Source: Kalaharituber pfeilii
Taxonomy: Eukaryota > Ascomycota > Pezizomycetes > Pezizales > Pezizaceae
DNA length: 64,000 bases
Reading direction: 5' to 3'
NCBI GenBank assembly: GCA_015179045.1
Contig: WHUZ01000049.1
Span: 124,001 to 188,000, forward strand
A program made the position numbers and the translations under genes. This document shows, one piece after another, positions 46,642 to 57,165 of the stretch; position 1 is the stretch's first letter, and every line of letters begins with the position of its first letter. The notes under the pieces are model-generated. The model saw nothing but the letters and a program-made list of their open reading frames with translations. It ran no database searches and was not told where the DNA came from.

Positions 46642-47843
46642 ATGGGTATCAAAGGGCTATTTCATGTATTACAGGAATATGCTCCAGCTGCAATCAGGAA
46701 AGTCGACATAAAAAGCCAATTTGGGAGGAAAATAGCCATCGTAAGTGCTATTTATAACACACAAGAGAGTCATCTTATCTAATTGAAGATCTGCACCTAG
46801 GATGCGTTAGTATACAAACGAAGTCAACTTTTGTCAGAGCATATGGCTGATGAGCTTTGTGCTATGCAGGTCTCTAAGCATATACCAGTTTATGATCGCA
46901 TTGCGGTCTGGTGGTGGAGGTGTGTTAACATCAGAGACCGGGGAAATAACTTCACATCTAGCGGGCCTCTTTTACCGAACTCTCCGCATGGTTGAAAATG
47001 ATATCAAGTGAGTACCGCACTCAATATGACCCAAGCGTGAGAACTAAGATGTTATTGGGCAGGCCAATATACGTCTTCGATGGAAAGCCACATATATTAA
47101 AGTCCGCAGAGCTTGCGAAGCGTGCTGTTCGCAGAGCTGAGGCACAGGAGGCACATGAGAAAGCGAAAAAAACCGGGACGGCAGAGGAGATTGAGAAATT
47201 TGCTCGCCGCACTATCCATGTCACAAAAGAACACAACGAAGAATGCAAAAAACTGTTGAGGTTAATGGGCATTCCATACGTTGAGGCACCGACTGAGGCA
47301 GAGGCCCAATGTGCAGCTCTTGCAAAGGCGGGGAAGGTCTACGCTGCTGCAACAGAGGATATGGATACTCTTTGTTACGAAACCCCTGTGTTAATACGGC
47401 ACCTTACATTCGGTGAGCAACGAAATACAAAAGACCCCATCCTGGAAATTTATCTCGACAAAGTTCTTGAAGGCTTGTATATGACCAGGGAACAGTTTAT
47501 CGACTTGTGTATTCTCCTAGGGTGTGACTACTGCAATACGATTCCAAAGGTGGGACCAAAGACAGCACTTAAACTAATCCGCAACCACGGGTCACTGGAA
47601 GAGATAGTAAAGGCAATTGAAAAGGCAGGAAAATACACCATTCCAGTGAATTGGCCGTATATGGATGTTCGGGAGTTGTTCCTTAAACCAGATGTTACCC
47701 CTGCGGAGGAGTTTGACTTCAATTGGAATACACCAGATACAGATGGGCTGGTGAAGTTTCTAGTTCACGAGAGGGGATTTAACATTGACAGAGTCAAGGG
47801 TGGCGCGAAAAGACTTGAAACACATCTAAAGTCTGCACAGTAG
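46642..47843 (+). CDS. fen1: Flap endonuclease 1 (FEN1/Rad27), C-terminally truncated
   Basis: Four exons: 46642-46740, 46801-46805, 46870-47007, 47063-47843, encoding 340 aa. Exon 2 is only 5 nt (GATGC); without it the frame breaks and the invariant IAIDAS motif with catalytic Asp34 is lost. The rest keeps all metal ligands: [35 protein letters not shown] and [23 protein letters not shown]1 removes 5' flaps in Okazaki-fragment maturation and base-excision repair in the nucleus. The frame stops at TAG right after HLKSAQ, where relatives continue into the PCNA-binding box and a basic tail (about 380-395 aa). Downstream, the same frame reads VLPKSEEEKKQKQEPELKRA to a TGA at about 47952, so the tail appears to have been lost by a nonsense change and a small insertion. 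Confidence 0.9.
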
Positions 47844-48095
47844 GGTATTCCAACACGCTACATATACCGCCTTGATGTTTTTCTCATAGTGTTACCAAAG
47901 TCAGAAGAAGAGAAGAAACAGAAGCAAGAGCCAGAACTTAAAAGGGCATGAAGAGTAAACCAAAAGAAGTGAAATAGACAAGAAAAGGCCTGACGAGTCA
48001 TAGTATTAGTGTCAAATACACATATGAGGACTGAATACTAGCCAGTTTCAAAAGTATTCGGACACCTAACTAATGCATATTATGCACTTGCAGTA
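47844..48095. other. fen1 downstream remnant and element terminus
   Basis: 47844-47952 contains the untranslated remnant of the FEN1 tail described under fen1. At 48043-48087 lies another CAGTTTCAAAAGTATTCGGA terminus of the family seen at 42740, directly abutting the inverted-repeat element that starts near 48096. Confidence 0.5.
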
Positions 48096-49061
48096 TATGG
48101 TATGCGTTAATCCACTTCTGGATTACGCACTTGGTAAAGTGAGATACTACTAACGATCACACAAGATCAACGGGCAATACGCAGCTGTTGTTCTGCAGCT
48201 CTTTTGACCGTGGCTGTGCAGTTGTTTTGGCATCGTTCCTGTAGGTGTTCCGGCCGTCATTTTGGCAGCTATTTTGAGTTGTTTGACAGCCGTTTTGACG
48301 GCTATTTCAGTGATCACTTCAGCAGCAATCTCAGCAGCTGCTCCTCTCTATAGGTGTTTTTACCATCGTTCTGCAGCTGTCTTTACCATTGCTTTTACCG
48401 TCGCTTTAGCAGCCGTTTTGACAGCTATTTCAGCAACCATTTCAAGGCATTCCGAAGGTCGTTTCTACAGCTGTTTGGAATGTTAATTTTGACAGCTGTT
48501 TTGACAGTTGTTCCGAAGCGGTCACTACGATTCAAAAAAGTATTTCGGACACTGCATAACGCGACGCACTATGCGCTTTTGGGGATGGCGCAGTATGCAA
48601 CTGTTACGGAATGGCCATGCGGCTTCTGCTCGTAATGAGGAATTGAGTTCAAAATGACAATTAGGGAGATACAAGACTAAACATAAGGACCTTCATTTGG
48701 CTATCAGTGGTGTTTCTTAGGCGTTTCGATGTATACTTAGGTACCTCGAATTCTATGCCCGCGAAGGGAACGAATGTTGCATATCATGCTATTCCCAAAA
48801 GCGCATAGCTTGTATGCAACATCTACTGCCCGAGTACTCTTTGAATCAGCGAGTATAGTGATCATCCCCACTTTTCATATATTTTTATATACTCTACATG
48901 ATAGCATCAATCAGAGTAGTTATTTCCACCACTTGCATTGATTCATTCTGACTTTATTGATAGCAGTTTACTTATTTCCTTATTTATATCCCCCATTCTA
49001 ATCTTATTCCATTCGAATTTTGCCAGGTGGGTAATCCAGAAGTGGATTAGCACATACCATA
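48096..49061. mobile_element. Inverted-repeat element D, about 966 bp, non-autonomous
   Basis: TATGGTATGCGTTAATCCAC at the left (48096-48137) and its imperfect reverse complement at the right (49019-49061) give TIRs of about 42 bp. The interior has no transposase but a degenerate tandem array (48187-48520) and an inverted pair around GCGCTTTTGGG (about 48575 and 48795). The superfamily is uncertain. Confidence 0.65.
48187..48520 (+). repeat. Degenerate tandem array of GTTTTGACAGC-like units
   Basis: About 330 bp of repeated CAGCTGTTTTGAC / CAGCTATTTCAG variants with an irregular period of about 12 or 24 nt. The open frame over it (48262-48486) is Ala/Ile-rich only because of the repeat. It lies inside element D. 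Confidence 0.7.
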
Positions 49062-49844
49062 CAAGCAGTAACTGGCCTCCCGACCGTGAGGCCCTCCATA
49101 CACCACGCTCCTACTCCCATACCTCCCTCCTAGCACTGATCCACTCCCGCTCTCCACTGCGTTCAATCTTCCACCATGCTACACATACTTATCATGCTAT
49201 GCTGCCACCACGCTTGCTATACTTTATAACATGCATATGAATACATACTCATCATGCTTCTAAGTCACCATACCGTACCATACTTAGGGGTGTCTGGTGT
49301 GGTTGCTGCCAAGGTATAGCACACACGCAGTTGCCTAAGTCGAGAAGGAACTATACCATAAGAAGGGATGATTGCTTGCAGTGAACATAATTGACATTAA
49401 GCGGTCCAATAATTTTTCTTTCTGTAATGGTGTTAATAGATACTGCACAAGCGCACACTCTGCATTGGTCAGGTATCCTGATATGCTATTAGCTAGTCCT
49501 CGCTCACGTGATCGTCAATTTTGGCGTCCGGTCGCCCCTGATTACCGACCTCACTCCAAACCTCTGGAGCAAATTCAGCCACATGACCTATAGACTCCAA
49601 TATTAGCGTCGTTAGAGCAGTCTTGGCAGAATTGCCAGACAGAGCATTTCTGGATGCGGTAGTTTCCGATGGTGGCAAAATTCGACAAGGGGCTAGCCTT
49701 GATAGGGAAGTACTGGGAAATACATTGGGGCTGGCGTTGAGGTGTGGTGAGCCAGCGCATGGGTGAGAGATATGGAATTTAGTACGATATTTCCTGGTCC
49801 TCACGAGAGTCTGTTGGAGGGTCTATGAAGGCGAGAACTTACTA

Positions 49845-49922
49845 GCCAGTAAAATATGTATTCAGACAGGGGTACTAATGCACATTATGCGCTATGTCCG
49901 AATACATATTTTACTAGCTAGT
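49845..49922. mobile_element. 78-bp foldback MITE
   Basis: GCCAGTAAAATATGTATTC at the left and GAATACATATTTTACTAGC at the right form near-perfect arms around a short loop that holds CTAATGCACATTATGCGC, the same internal motif as 42740 and 48043. TA borders the element. It is essentially just two ends joined. Confidence 0.75.
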
Positions 49923-52552
49923 ACATCAGGGCGGGTATCATAATCTTCGATATGCAGACTTGTAGGAATGCTGTGATCGTTCTGAACACAAAAGACCCGA
50001 CTCCACACGGCCAACCAACCGCGGCAATCCTGGGCCTAGGGAATATTTCACCGATGGGGGTTTTAGGATACTGTTTTCAGAATAATTACTGCCCAAAGCG
50101 CTTTGAAAGTAGGGCAACGGGTTGCATCCTGTCGTAGATGTATGATGTCGGTTGCGAGCGTGCATTGTGTTCGCTTGTATGTATAGATCATATGTAAAAA
50201 TCGTAGTACCACAAGTGGAACTCTATAAACTCTAAAACTCTGCATAAATGCGCGCACACAGCTATTTACCTTGAGTTTTATTGGTTTTTCTTTTCTTTTT
50301 CCATTTCTATGGGTGTCAGGTCGTGTTCATTGAGTATGGGCCCCAACTAGACCTGGATACCGACCTGGTCGTAAATAAATTGCTGCTCCATAATGAAACA
50401 TTAAAATGCCCTGGGATACTCTAGTCTCGGGGACAGAACGAGGTCTCCACATCACCGTGATAAAGATGGGCTCATTATCAAAGCATAGGCCAGAACCGGC
50501 GTTAAGTCCTTTCCATGAGTGAGTATTCAGTTTCACCCGGTTAAGTTTGCACACTACCACTCCCGGCAAGACGCGCAGAAATTTGGAAAGAACCTTCTCT
50601 CTTTTACTTTATTTTCCCCAAGTTTTCTTCTCGGGCGGGTTGAGGAGCTGAAAATGCATACATAACACATACTTGATGCATCTGCAAGTGACGTGTAACT
50701 AACAGGAAAGGAATGTTTGCAAATAAATGAGCAAAGTGTGGGGAAGTTACAAAAAAAAAAGTTATTATCCAGTCAGGAAGTGTATCTCGTGTCCATTGAG
50801 AAACCCCATTGCGCATTGGACTTGACAAAAAGGTTAAGTACACTTAACTTTTGAGCTCCATGCAACTAGCTTGTAGGCGGTACATTCCACTAAGGCTGTG
50901 AGGATTGTGGTTGGTTCTCTAGCGCTAAGGAAGATAAGTGGTGAATGGCGGATATCAGTTGGTCAATATAGGCGCAAATGTGACTGATGCGCTCAAAGAG
51001 CGGCATATGAAAGGTAAAGACAATGGCAATTAACCAGGAACTCATTTGTGCGAAGTAGGCGCACATTAGCATGCATGGGAATTTTTGTTGCGCAATATCA
51101 CGAAGTGATAGGGAGAATACAAGTGGATACATTTTGGTTGCCTCAGTAGCTTGATCAATTTTTTTTTTTTTTTTTCTTTTTTTTTCTTAAAAAAACATGT
51201 GTCAAGAGGGGATTTGGGGACGAAAGGGAAGAGGGATGAGAGGAGGGACGAAGGGATGGGTTGGATGGTTGGATAGGAGTGAAGATGGATGGGATGAGGA
51301 CGGAATTCTTTGGGAAAGAAGCAACTGTACCAAGGACGGAGAGGGGGGGGATGCGCCAGCGGAAATCTGGGAAGCTAGAAACTTACAGAACAGCAGATGC
51401 AGGAAAAAAAAGCAGGAACAGATAGAACTGACGGTGAAGATGTGGGCATGCACAGCATGAGCTTCGCCGGCGGATTAAGTAGATCTACAGACATCATGAG
51501 ATGCAACTTGACACCCAGGTGGCAAGAAGTAGCGTTGGCTCCCACGTAAGGGAGTGTCAGTGGCAGTATTCAGAGTCACATTGCTTTACGTGAAATGAAC
51601 TCATTTTGGGTAGTCTAATTTGGTTTTGATTTGATTTAGGTGATTTGCGTCAAAGGAAATGTAGGAAGTAAAAAGATAAAAGCAAAACACGAGACCATGT
51701 TTGTGAGGAGCGCCGCCGATGGCAGTACGTTTGCAAGTGGATTTTGGGGGAACGGTAGAGAGAGCCGGGCGGCGAGAGAAAAAGGGAAGGGGAACAGGAA
51801 GGGATCAGGGGGAGGGAGGGTAGGGGAGAGGCGGGACTTGGTGACAGAGGTAGGGTTGATAGCGATGATGGTGAGGGAGGGGAACGTCAGAAATCTGAGA
51901 GGGAGGGGAGGGGGGTATCAGGAAAGAATTGAGGAAATTGATGTGTTTTGTGGTATGGAAGGGGGGTGTGGGGGTGCTGTCGCAAGGGAACGATGATGGA
52001 AGGTGCTGTCGCGCGACGTTTACTTTAATTTTTTTTTTTATGGCTCTGGGCCTACTGGGGGACATCTTTCGGGACGAAGTGGGAGCGGAGGGGCGGCAGA
52101 GTCGCAGTAGCCAGCAGCGGCAGAGTAAGCAGAGAGGATGGGAATGCGAAGGAGGGGGGGGGGGTGCGCAGCGCAGGTGCGGTGCAGGGCGGGCGACGGG
52201 GCGAGCGGGCAGGCGGGCGATGGGCGTGTGTACGTGCGTGCGCCTGCTGCGTTGCGCTACGGTGGGAGCGCGCGGGCGTGGCATGGGTTAGGGTTGCCGC
52301 TGGGATGGCGGCCGGGCGCTGCTGCCCACACACCTGCTGCCACTGGGGCAACCAAGCGCAGCTGGGATGCGTGCTGCTGGGGTGCCTCTTACCCTCTGCT
52401 CAGCGCTCGGGTCTCGCCCGACCTGGGCCTCTTACCCTGTGTGCTGTCGCTGAGGACCACCGCACCCCTCTGCTCTGGCGCAGGCTGCCCTCCTCCCTCC
52501 CCCCCTCCCCCCCCTCCCCCCAATTTGCCCCCTCCCACTCATTTTTTCCCTG

Positions 52553-52587
<35 letters not shown>

Positions 52588-52863
52588 GCTGCTAGGCCTC
52601 TCGTGCTGCTTAGCTCTGGCGCCCAATTGATTTGGTGCTTGATCTGTTGTCGTGCGACGGAGATACAAAAACCCACCCCAACCCCACCCTCGTTCGCCTT
52701 TTCCCTCCCTTCTTCCCTCCTTTCCCCGTTTCTACATCCACCAGCAAACATCACCAGAATAAATATCTCACCAGCCTAGTTTCAATCCAAGTTCGCCTTC
52801 TTCACGTACGCCCCAATAACTAATTCTTTTCTCTCAAACTCTCCCAAACAAACCAACGCCACG
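49923..52863. other. 2.9-kb region upstream of histone H1
   Basis: No convincing gene. Weak frames at 49493-49804 (-), 50327-50569 (-) and 50890-51132 (-) have no recognised family. A T-rich stretch lies at 51160-51190, G-rich sequence at 51780-51920, GC-rich sequence at 52140-52520 with C runs, a CTG run at 52555-52596, and the H1 leader up to 52863. ORFs in the GC-rich part occur on both strands and are artefacts. Confidence 0.5.
52555..52596 (+). repeat. CTG microsatellite in the H1 upstream region
   Basis: About ten near-perfect CTG units ending in CTGCCGCTGCTAGG, located about 270 bp before the H1 ATG; probably promoter or 5' UTR. Confidence 0.85.
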
Positions 52864-53841
52864 ATGCCTGCTGCTCCCAAAACCGCCAAAGCCGCCGCCC
52901 CAAAGAAGTCCAGCGAGGCTGCGCACCCTACCTACAGGGACAGTATGTCATCCTCTTCATGATATACTATCGCGAATTGAATCTCAAGTATTAACTTATT
53001 TCTAGTGATCGCTGATGCCATCAGCACTGTTGGTTTCCCTTAGAACCTTTCGTTTAATGAAATTTTGTTCGGTTTTATTTTACTAACGCGTTTTTCTTTC
53101 GAGCTTCAGCTCAAAGAGAGGAATGGTTCCAGGTTAGTCACATGCGCGCACGTCTATTACACTCGTGTTCACTCATGCTGACTTGACCATTTTGCACAGC
53201 CGCCAAGCCATCAAGAAGTATATCCAGTCGAATTTTAAGGATCTCAAGAACTTCGATACCCAGTTCAATGCTGCCCTCCGCCGTGGTGTTGAGAAGGGCG
53301 ACTTCACCCAACCAAAGGGTCCTTCTGGTACTGTCAAGTTAAACAACAAGAAGAAGGAGGCCACCAAGGCAAAACCAGCCGCTAAGGCCGAGGCTGGTGA
53401 TAAGCCAAAGAAGGCTACCACCACCAAGAAGGCTCCTGCTGGTGAAAAGGAGGCTAAACCAAAGAAGGCCGCTGCAAAGAAGGACACCGCAAAAAAGGAA
53501 GCTGCTCCAAAGAAGGCTCCAAAGGAGAAGGCTGAGAAGCCTGCCGCTGCTAAGCCAAAAGCCGCTGCTGCTCCCAAGAAGACCAAGAAGGCTACTGTAT
53601 GTTAACCTGGAGTTCATTCTTTTAGGCGTGCGATGCTGACTTGCTCCCCAAGGCTCCTGCCGTCACAGAAAAGCCTGTTGTACTCAGCAAGACAAAGTCT
53701 GGACGTGTCTCCAAGGGTACTACCACACCAAAGGCAAAGAAGGCTGCCGCTCCTAAGAAGAAGACCACACCTAAGAAAGCTGCTGCCGCTGCAACTGCCA
53801 CCACAGCATCTCCAGCTGCTGCCCCAGCTGCCGAGGCTTAA
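52864..53841 (+). CDS. hho1: Linker histone H1
   Basis: Five exons: 52864-52942, 53006-53028, 53110-53132, 53200-53596, 53653-53841, giving 236 aa. Two adjacent exons are only 23 nt each. Residues 21-89 form the winged-helix globular domain: HPTYRDMIADAISTLKERNG, SSRQAIKKYIQSNFKDLKNF, then LRRGVEKGDFTQPKGPSGTV and KL. The remainder is the Lys/Ala/Pro-rich basic tail (repeated KKA, PKKA, AKP) that neutralises linker DNA. Fungal H1 is a single, non-essential chromatin compaction factor. A GC-rich leader with a CTG run precedes it. The tail is split by an intron whose retention would stop at TAA, so a shorter isoform ending KKATVC is possible. Confidence 0.95.
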
Positions 53842-55649
53842 GCAACAAAGCCAATTTGTTTCTTTAGGTTTCTTGGGGTTTTTTTTTTTTTTTTTTTTAT
53901 TTTAAAACTTCCAATGGTGTTATTTACTGGTCCACGATCGATGTAACTTCTTTTAGTTGCGTTCACGGACGCCTACTATTACATGTTTTCCTCGTGTGAC
54001 GGCCTGTTTGACAATCCGAGGAATACGGAACGGAGCCGGAGTTATTCACAAACTACAATAATCGGAAAACCTTCAGCCCCTTTCAGGTTATTGTCCTATT
54101 TCAAAATGATACGGGTTTCTGGACTTGATTTCTGTTAAAGTATTGCTCGGTGGCTTCATGGACTTCGGTTTGGTTTCTTTGTCTCTTTGAGTTGGTTATA
54201 CTATCATAAGGGCTTTTGTTCATTGGTATTTTTTTTCGTTTCCTGTCTTTTTTTCCCCCTCCCTTTTTGTTTTTTGTGCACAAGAGTGTTTTCTGTGTTT
54301 TGGACGTTCTAAGCACTGGCGCTGGGTTTTTACTTGTCGTTTTGTTGCAATGCATGTGTTTTTAGTAGCTTGCTCTTGCCTTTTGTGCCTCTGGATGGGA
54401 AAGGAAGGACTTGGGTTGGGACTCGCAAATTCTGTTCTTGATTTTGTCTGCGTAGCACAAATTGGTTTGTTTCGTTCTGGGAAGCGATGCACTCGTGGAC
54501 TCGACTGTTCCGGTTCGATGTGGACTGCGCTTGCAAAGGACAGACAGAAGATGGCAGATTGGGATGGGTTAAAGATTCTTGTTATAAAGGATGGGCGAAA
54601 TTAGTGTCTGGGAACGAGAATAGGTTAATGTAGACTTTGGGATAAAATTGGAATTTTCTGGGCACAATTTTGATCATGGAGGTTTGGACCCATGTTGGTC
54701 ACTAAGCTGTATTTTTCGTTTGCAATGTTGTACTGATTGGTAAAAATTGTTCTACTGGTATTGGTAACAGGTGACTAAACTCATCTCGTGCAAAGGAAAA
54801 CAAAAGGGTAAACAACACTCCGCTATTTGCTGGTGCAACCAACTGATAAGGCCCGATAGCACGATAACCATTGTGCCGCTGCGCTTACACAGACCTTGGT
54901 AGGGTGTTGTGCGACCTTGGTGCGGTACTTGCTAGCGTATGCAGCTAGGGGTCATTTAACCAATCATGTGTGTTATGCATATCATTTTGAGGGTGATAAT
55001 ATTCTTGGAGGGGAGGTAAGTTCCTCTACTCTGTGCCGGGGTCTGCCTGCGGTTGGGTGAACGTCATCTCATTTTGAGTAGGTACCAATTATTCTTGTTT
55101 ATGCTGCAAGGAGAGAGAACGGGCAACGGTGGCGCGTCACGTGATAGAGGTGAAGGTAAAGATGTGTTCCCTACGAAGTATCTTAATCTTAGTGTTGACC
55201 AACGCGAGTTGTAAAATAGGAAGTATCAAGACTTACCAAAAAAAAAAAAAAAAAAAAAAAAAGGGAGCTATGATACTCTGCGAATTAAATTTTCTTTTTT
55301 TTTATTTTTTTTTTTTATTTTTTTTTTATAAAAATGTAGATAGGAGAAGTATTAACAGAAAAAAGGAAGTATATAAGTTATATCATTAATCTGTATACCT
55401 AAGGCTGGTCTATTGTGAATACTAACAGCAACAGTGTAGGGAAAAATAAAGCAAAACAAAAAAAAACAAAAAAAAAAAGCCAGCACTACACATTACAAAA
55501 CCACTATTGAAAGAAAACTTGACATATAAAAAAGCGGCATGTTTATAGAAAACAAAATGTTGAAGGGACCAGCAAGGCATGGATAAGTATATATTTACCT
55601 AACAGTTTGCATATGTATTGGAGTTAGATTTTGTTACAGGCTCACCGCA
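53842..55649. other. Spacer downstream of H1
   Basis: H1 3' UTR with a T run at 53880-53899, then AT-rich DNA with A runs at 55239-55262 and T/A-rich tracts at 55290-55335 and 55455-55480. No recognised gene, RNA or element ends; the frames at 54101-54604 look random. Confidence 0.5.
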
Positions 55650-55814
55650 ACCGTAGAGGGTGGTCGGTGGATGCAGGCGATATGCGACAGCCAAGGCGTC
55701 GCAGTCGCATAAATGAGTGCTATATGAGCTAACGCAGAGGACTAGCGTCGCTAGTCAACTGTCCTTTTTGGCCTGGCGGACGGTAACTCTCTGCGTTTAC
55801 CACCTCCGTTACAG
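55650..55814 (+). repeat. Dispersed repeat B, copy 2
   Basis: Collinear with 30960-31122: GGCGTCGCAGTCGCAT, GCTATATGAGCTA, a palindromic GACTAGCGTCGCTAGTC, TTTTGGCCTGGCGGACGG and CTCTGCGTTTACCACCTCC. It lies just outside element A copy 2 and in the opposite relative orientation, which shows B moves independently of A. Confidence 0.7.
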
Positions 55815-55968
55815 ATTTAATATTTTTTTTCCTTAATAATGGCATTTAGTTATAAGATATTTAGAGTGTTCTGGTTATGAAGGCTTGATTTACTGGTATT
55901 TTCCCTATTGCATCACGAATGTCAATGCAGTGCATATGCGCTTTTCCCATTATTGCATAGGGAGGACT

Positions 55969-57086
55969 GTATAATGTGGTCTTGGCAGAACTTCAGTCGC
56001 TATTAATCGCGCTAGCGCGCTCTTTGGTGCAATATTGGTATTACTAAGTACAGGAATGCAATAATCTCCAGTAGTCTCATGCCAAGACCCTCTGGCTGCT
56101 AAAATCTCCATATGCTCCACTTCTGCCACAGTAAGGTTTTTTTTTTTTTCTTTTCTTTTTTTTTTTTTTTTTTTTAATATCATTACTCACATGCCGCCCT
56201 GTGGGCTATAGTAAGATTAAGCACATGAGGAAGTAAAAGGAATAACAAAGGCGAAGAAGGAAAAGAAATACCCAACTAATGACATTGCAATGAATCCAAC
56301 AGGTTAGGCCAGCCTAGGCTAACAGAAGACCTGGACTGGCCTAGACCATGAAATTCTGGGCCTGGCCTGGCCTGAAACAATCAGGCCAACCAGGCCAGCC
56401 CAGGCCATTCAGGCAGGATTAAGCCAATTAAACGAACGAATCCCTCCACAGCTATCCAGGTGAATTAAGGCCAGCGTTTACCAGATTGTTTGAGTATTTA
56501 AATGAGTAGAATCTTCCATATATCTAGAATTTCAAACAGCAGCGGTCTACGACTTTAGTCAAGTATGTATCACGTACCTAAATCCTCACCATAGCCCACA
56601 CTGGCAGGGTGGCACGCGAGTAATGATATTAAAAAAAAAAAAAAAGAAAAGTATGTATCACACTTTATATTCAAGTATATATACTAACAAATATTTTAGA
56701 AATGACGGGCCTTCCCCTGGGCCATTTCTGGCTCCATACTCTGCACTCTCCCCATATGTGTTTGGCTGATTCTTCTTTCTCCCCGCACCATCGGTCAGTA
56801 AGGAAAAGCTCTTCCCTATAACATACTCGATATATAATATCTCCTACTCTTCAGCACCAAAAACCAGTCTATTAATTACCCTGATCCAGTCTATTAATTA
56901 CCCTGATCCAGTCTCCTACTTCAGCACTCAAGATCCTTCATAATATCAGTCTCCGTGGTGTTGAGGTTACCATCGCGGTAATTCGGGGGATCATCACGTG
57001 CCCTTGCCTAATACACGTGCACTGGAGCTAAGAGGCTTGCCATAGCGCGCGTTTGTGTTTTACCTCTTACGTGAGTGAATACGGTA
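55969..57086. mobile_element. Inverted-repeat element A, copy 2 (one end missing)
   Basis: Reverse-complement copy of 29932-31315. The intact end closes with GTGAGTGAATACGGTA at 57086. Matching landmarks include the GGCC-rich stretch (56300-56400), the CCACACTGGCAGGGTGG motif pair (about 56190 and 56600) and TTACTAAGTACAGGAATGCA (about 56041). The other TIR is absent: similarity ends near 55969, next to GCATAGGGAGGACTG. It lacks the roughly 320-bp insert that copy 1 carries. Confidence 0.75.
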
Positions 57087-57165
57087 GTCTGGTTCGAGAC
57101 TGGGTTGACATACAGTTTGGATGTACGACCCTCATGAGATCAGACGTGGCACTGGATATAAGTTA

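Noticed and set aside
48187..48520. CRISPR array
   Set aside because: Repeats are degenerate and contiguous without unique spacers; eukaryotic context.
48262..48635. Ala/Ile-rich and Phe-rich + strand ORFs
   Set aside because: Direct translation of the degenerate tandem array in element D.
51805..52779. Pro/Arg/Ala-rich ORFs before H1
   Set aside because: GC-rich promoter sequence with frames open on both strands.
53173..53639. ORFs antisense or out of frame to H1
   Set aside because: Shadows of the Lys/Ala repeat in the H1 tail.
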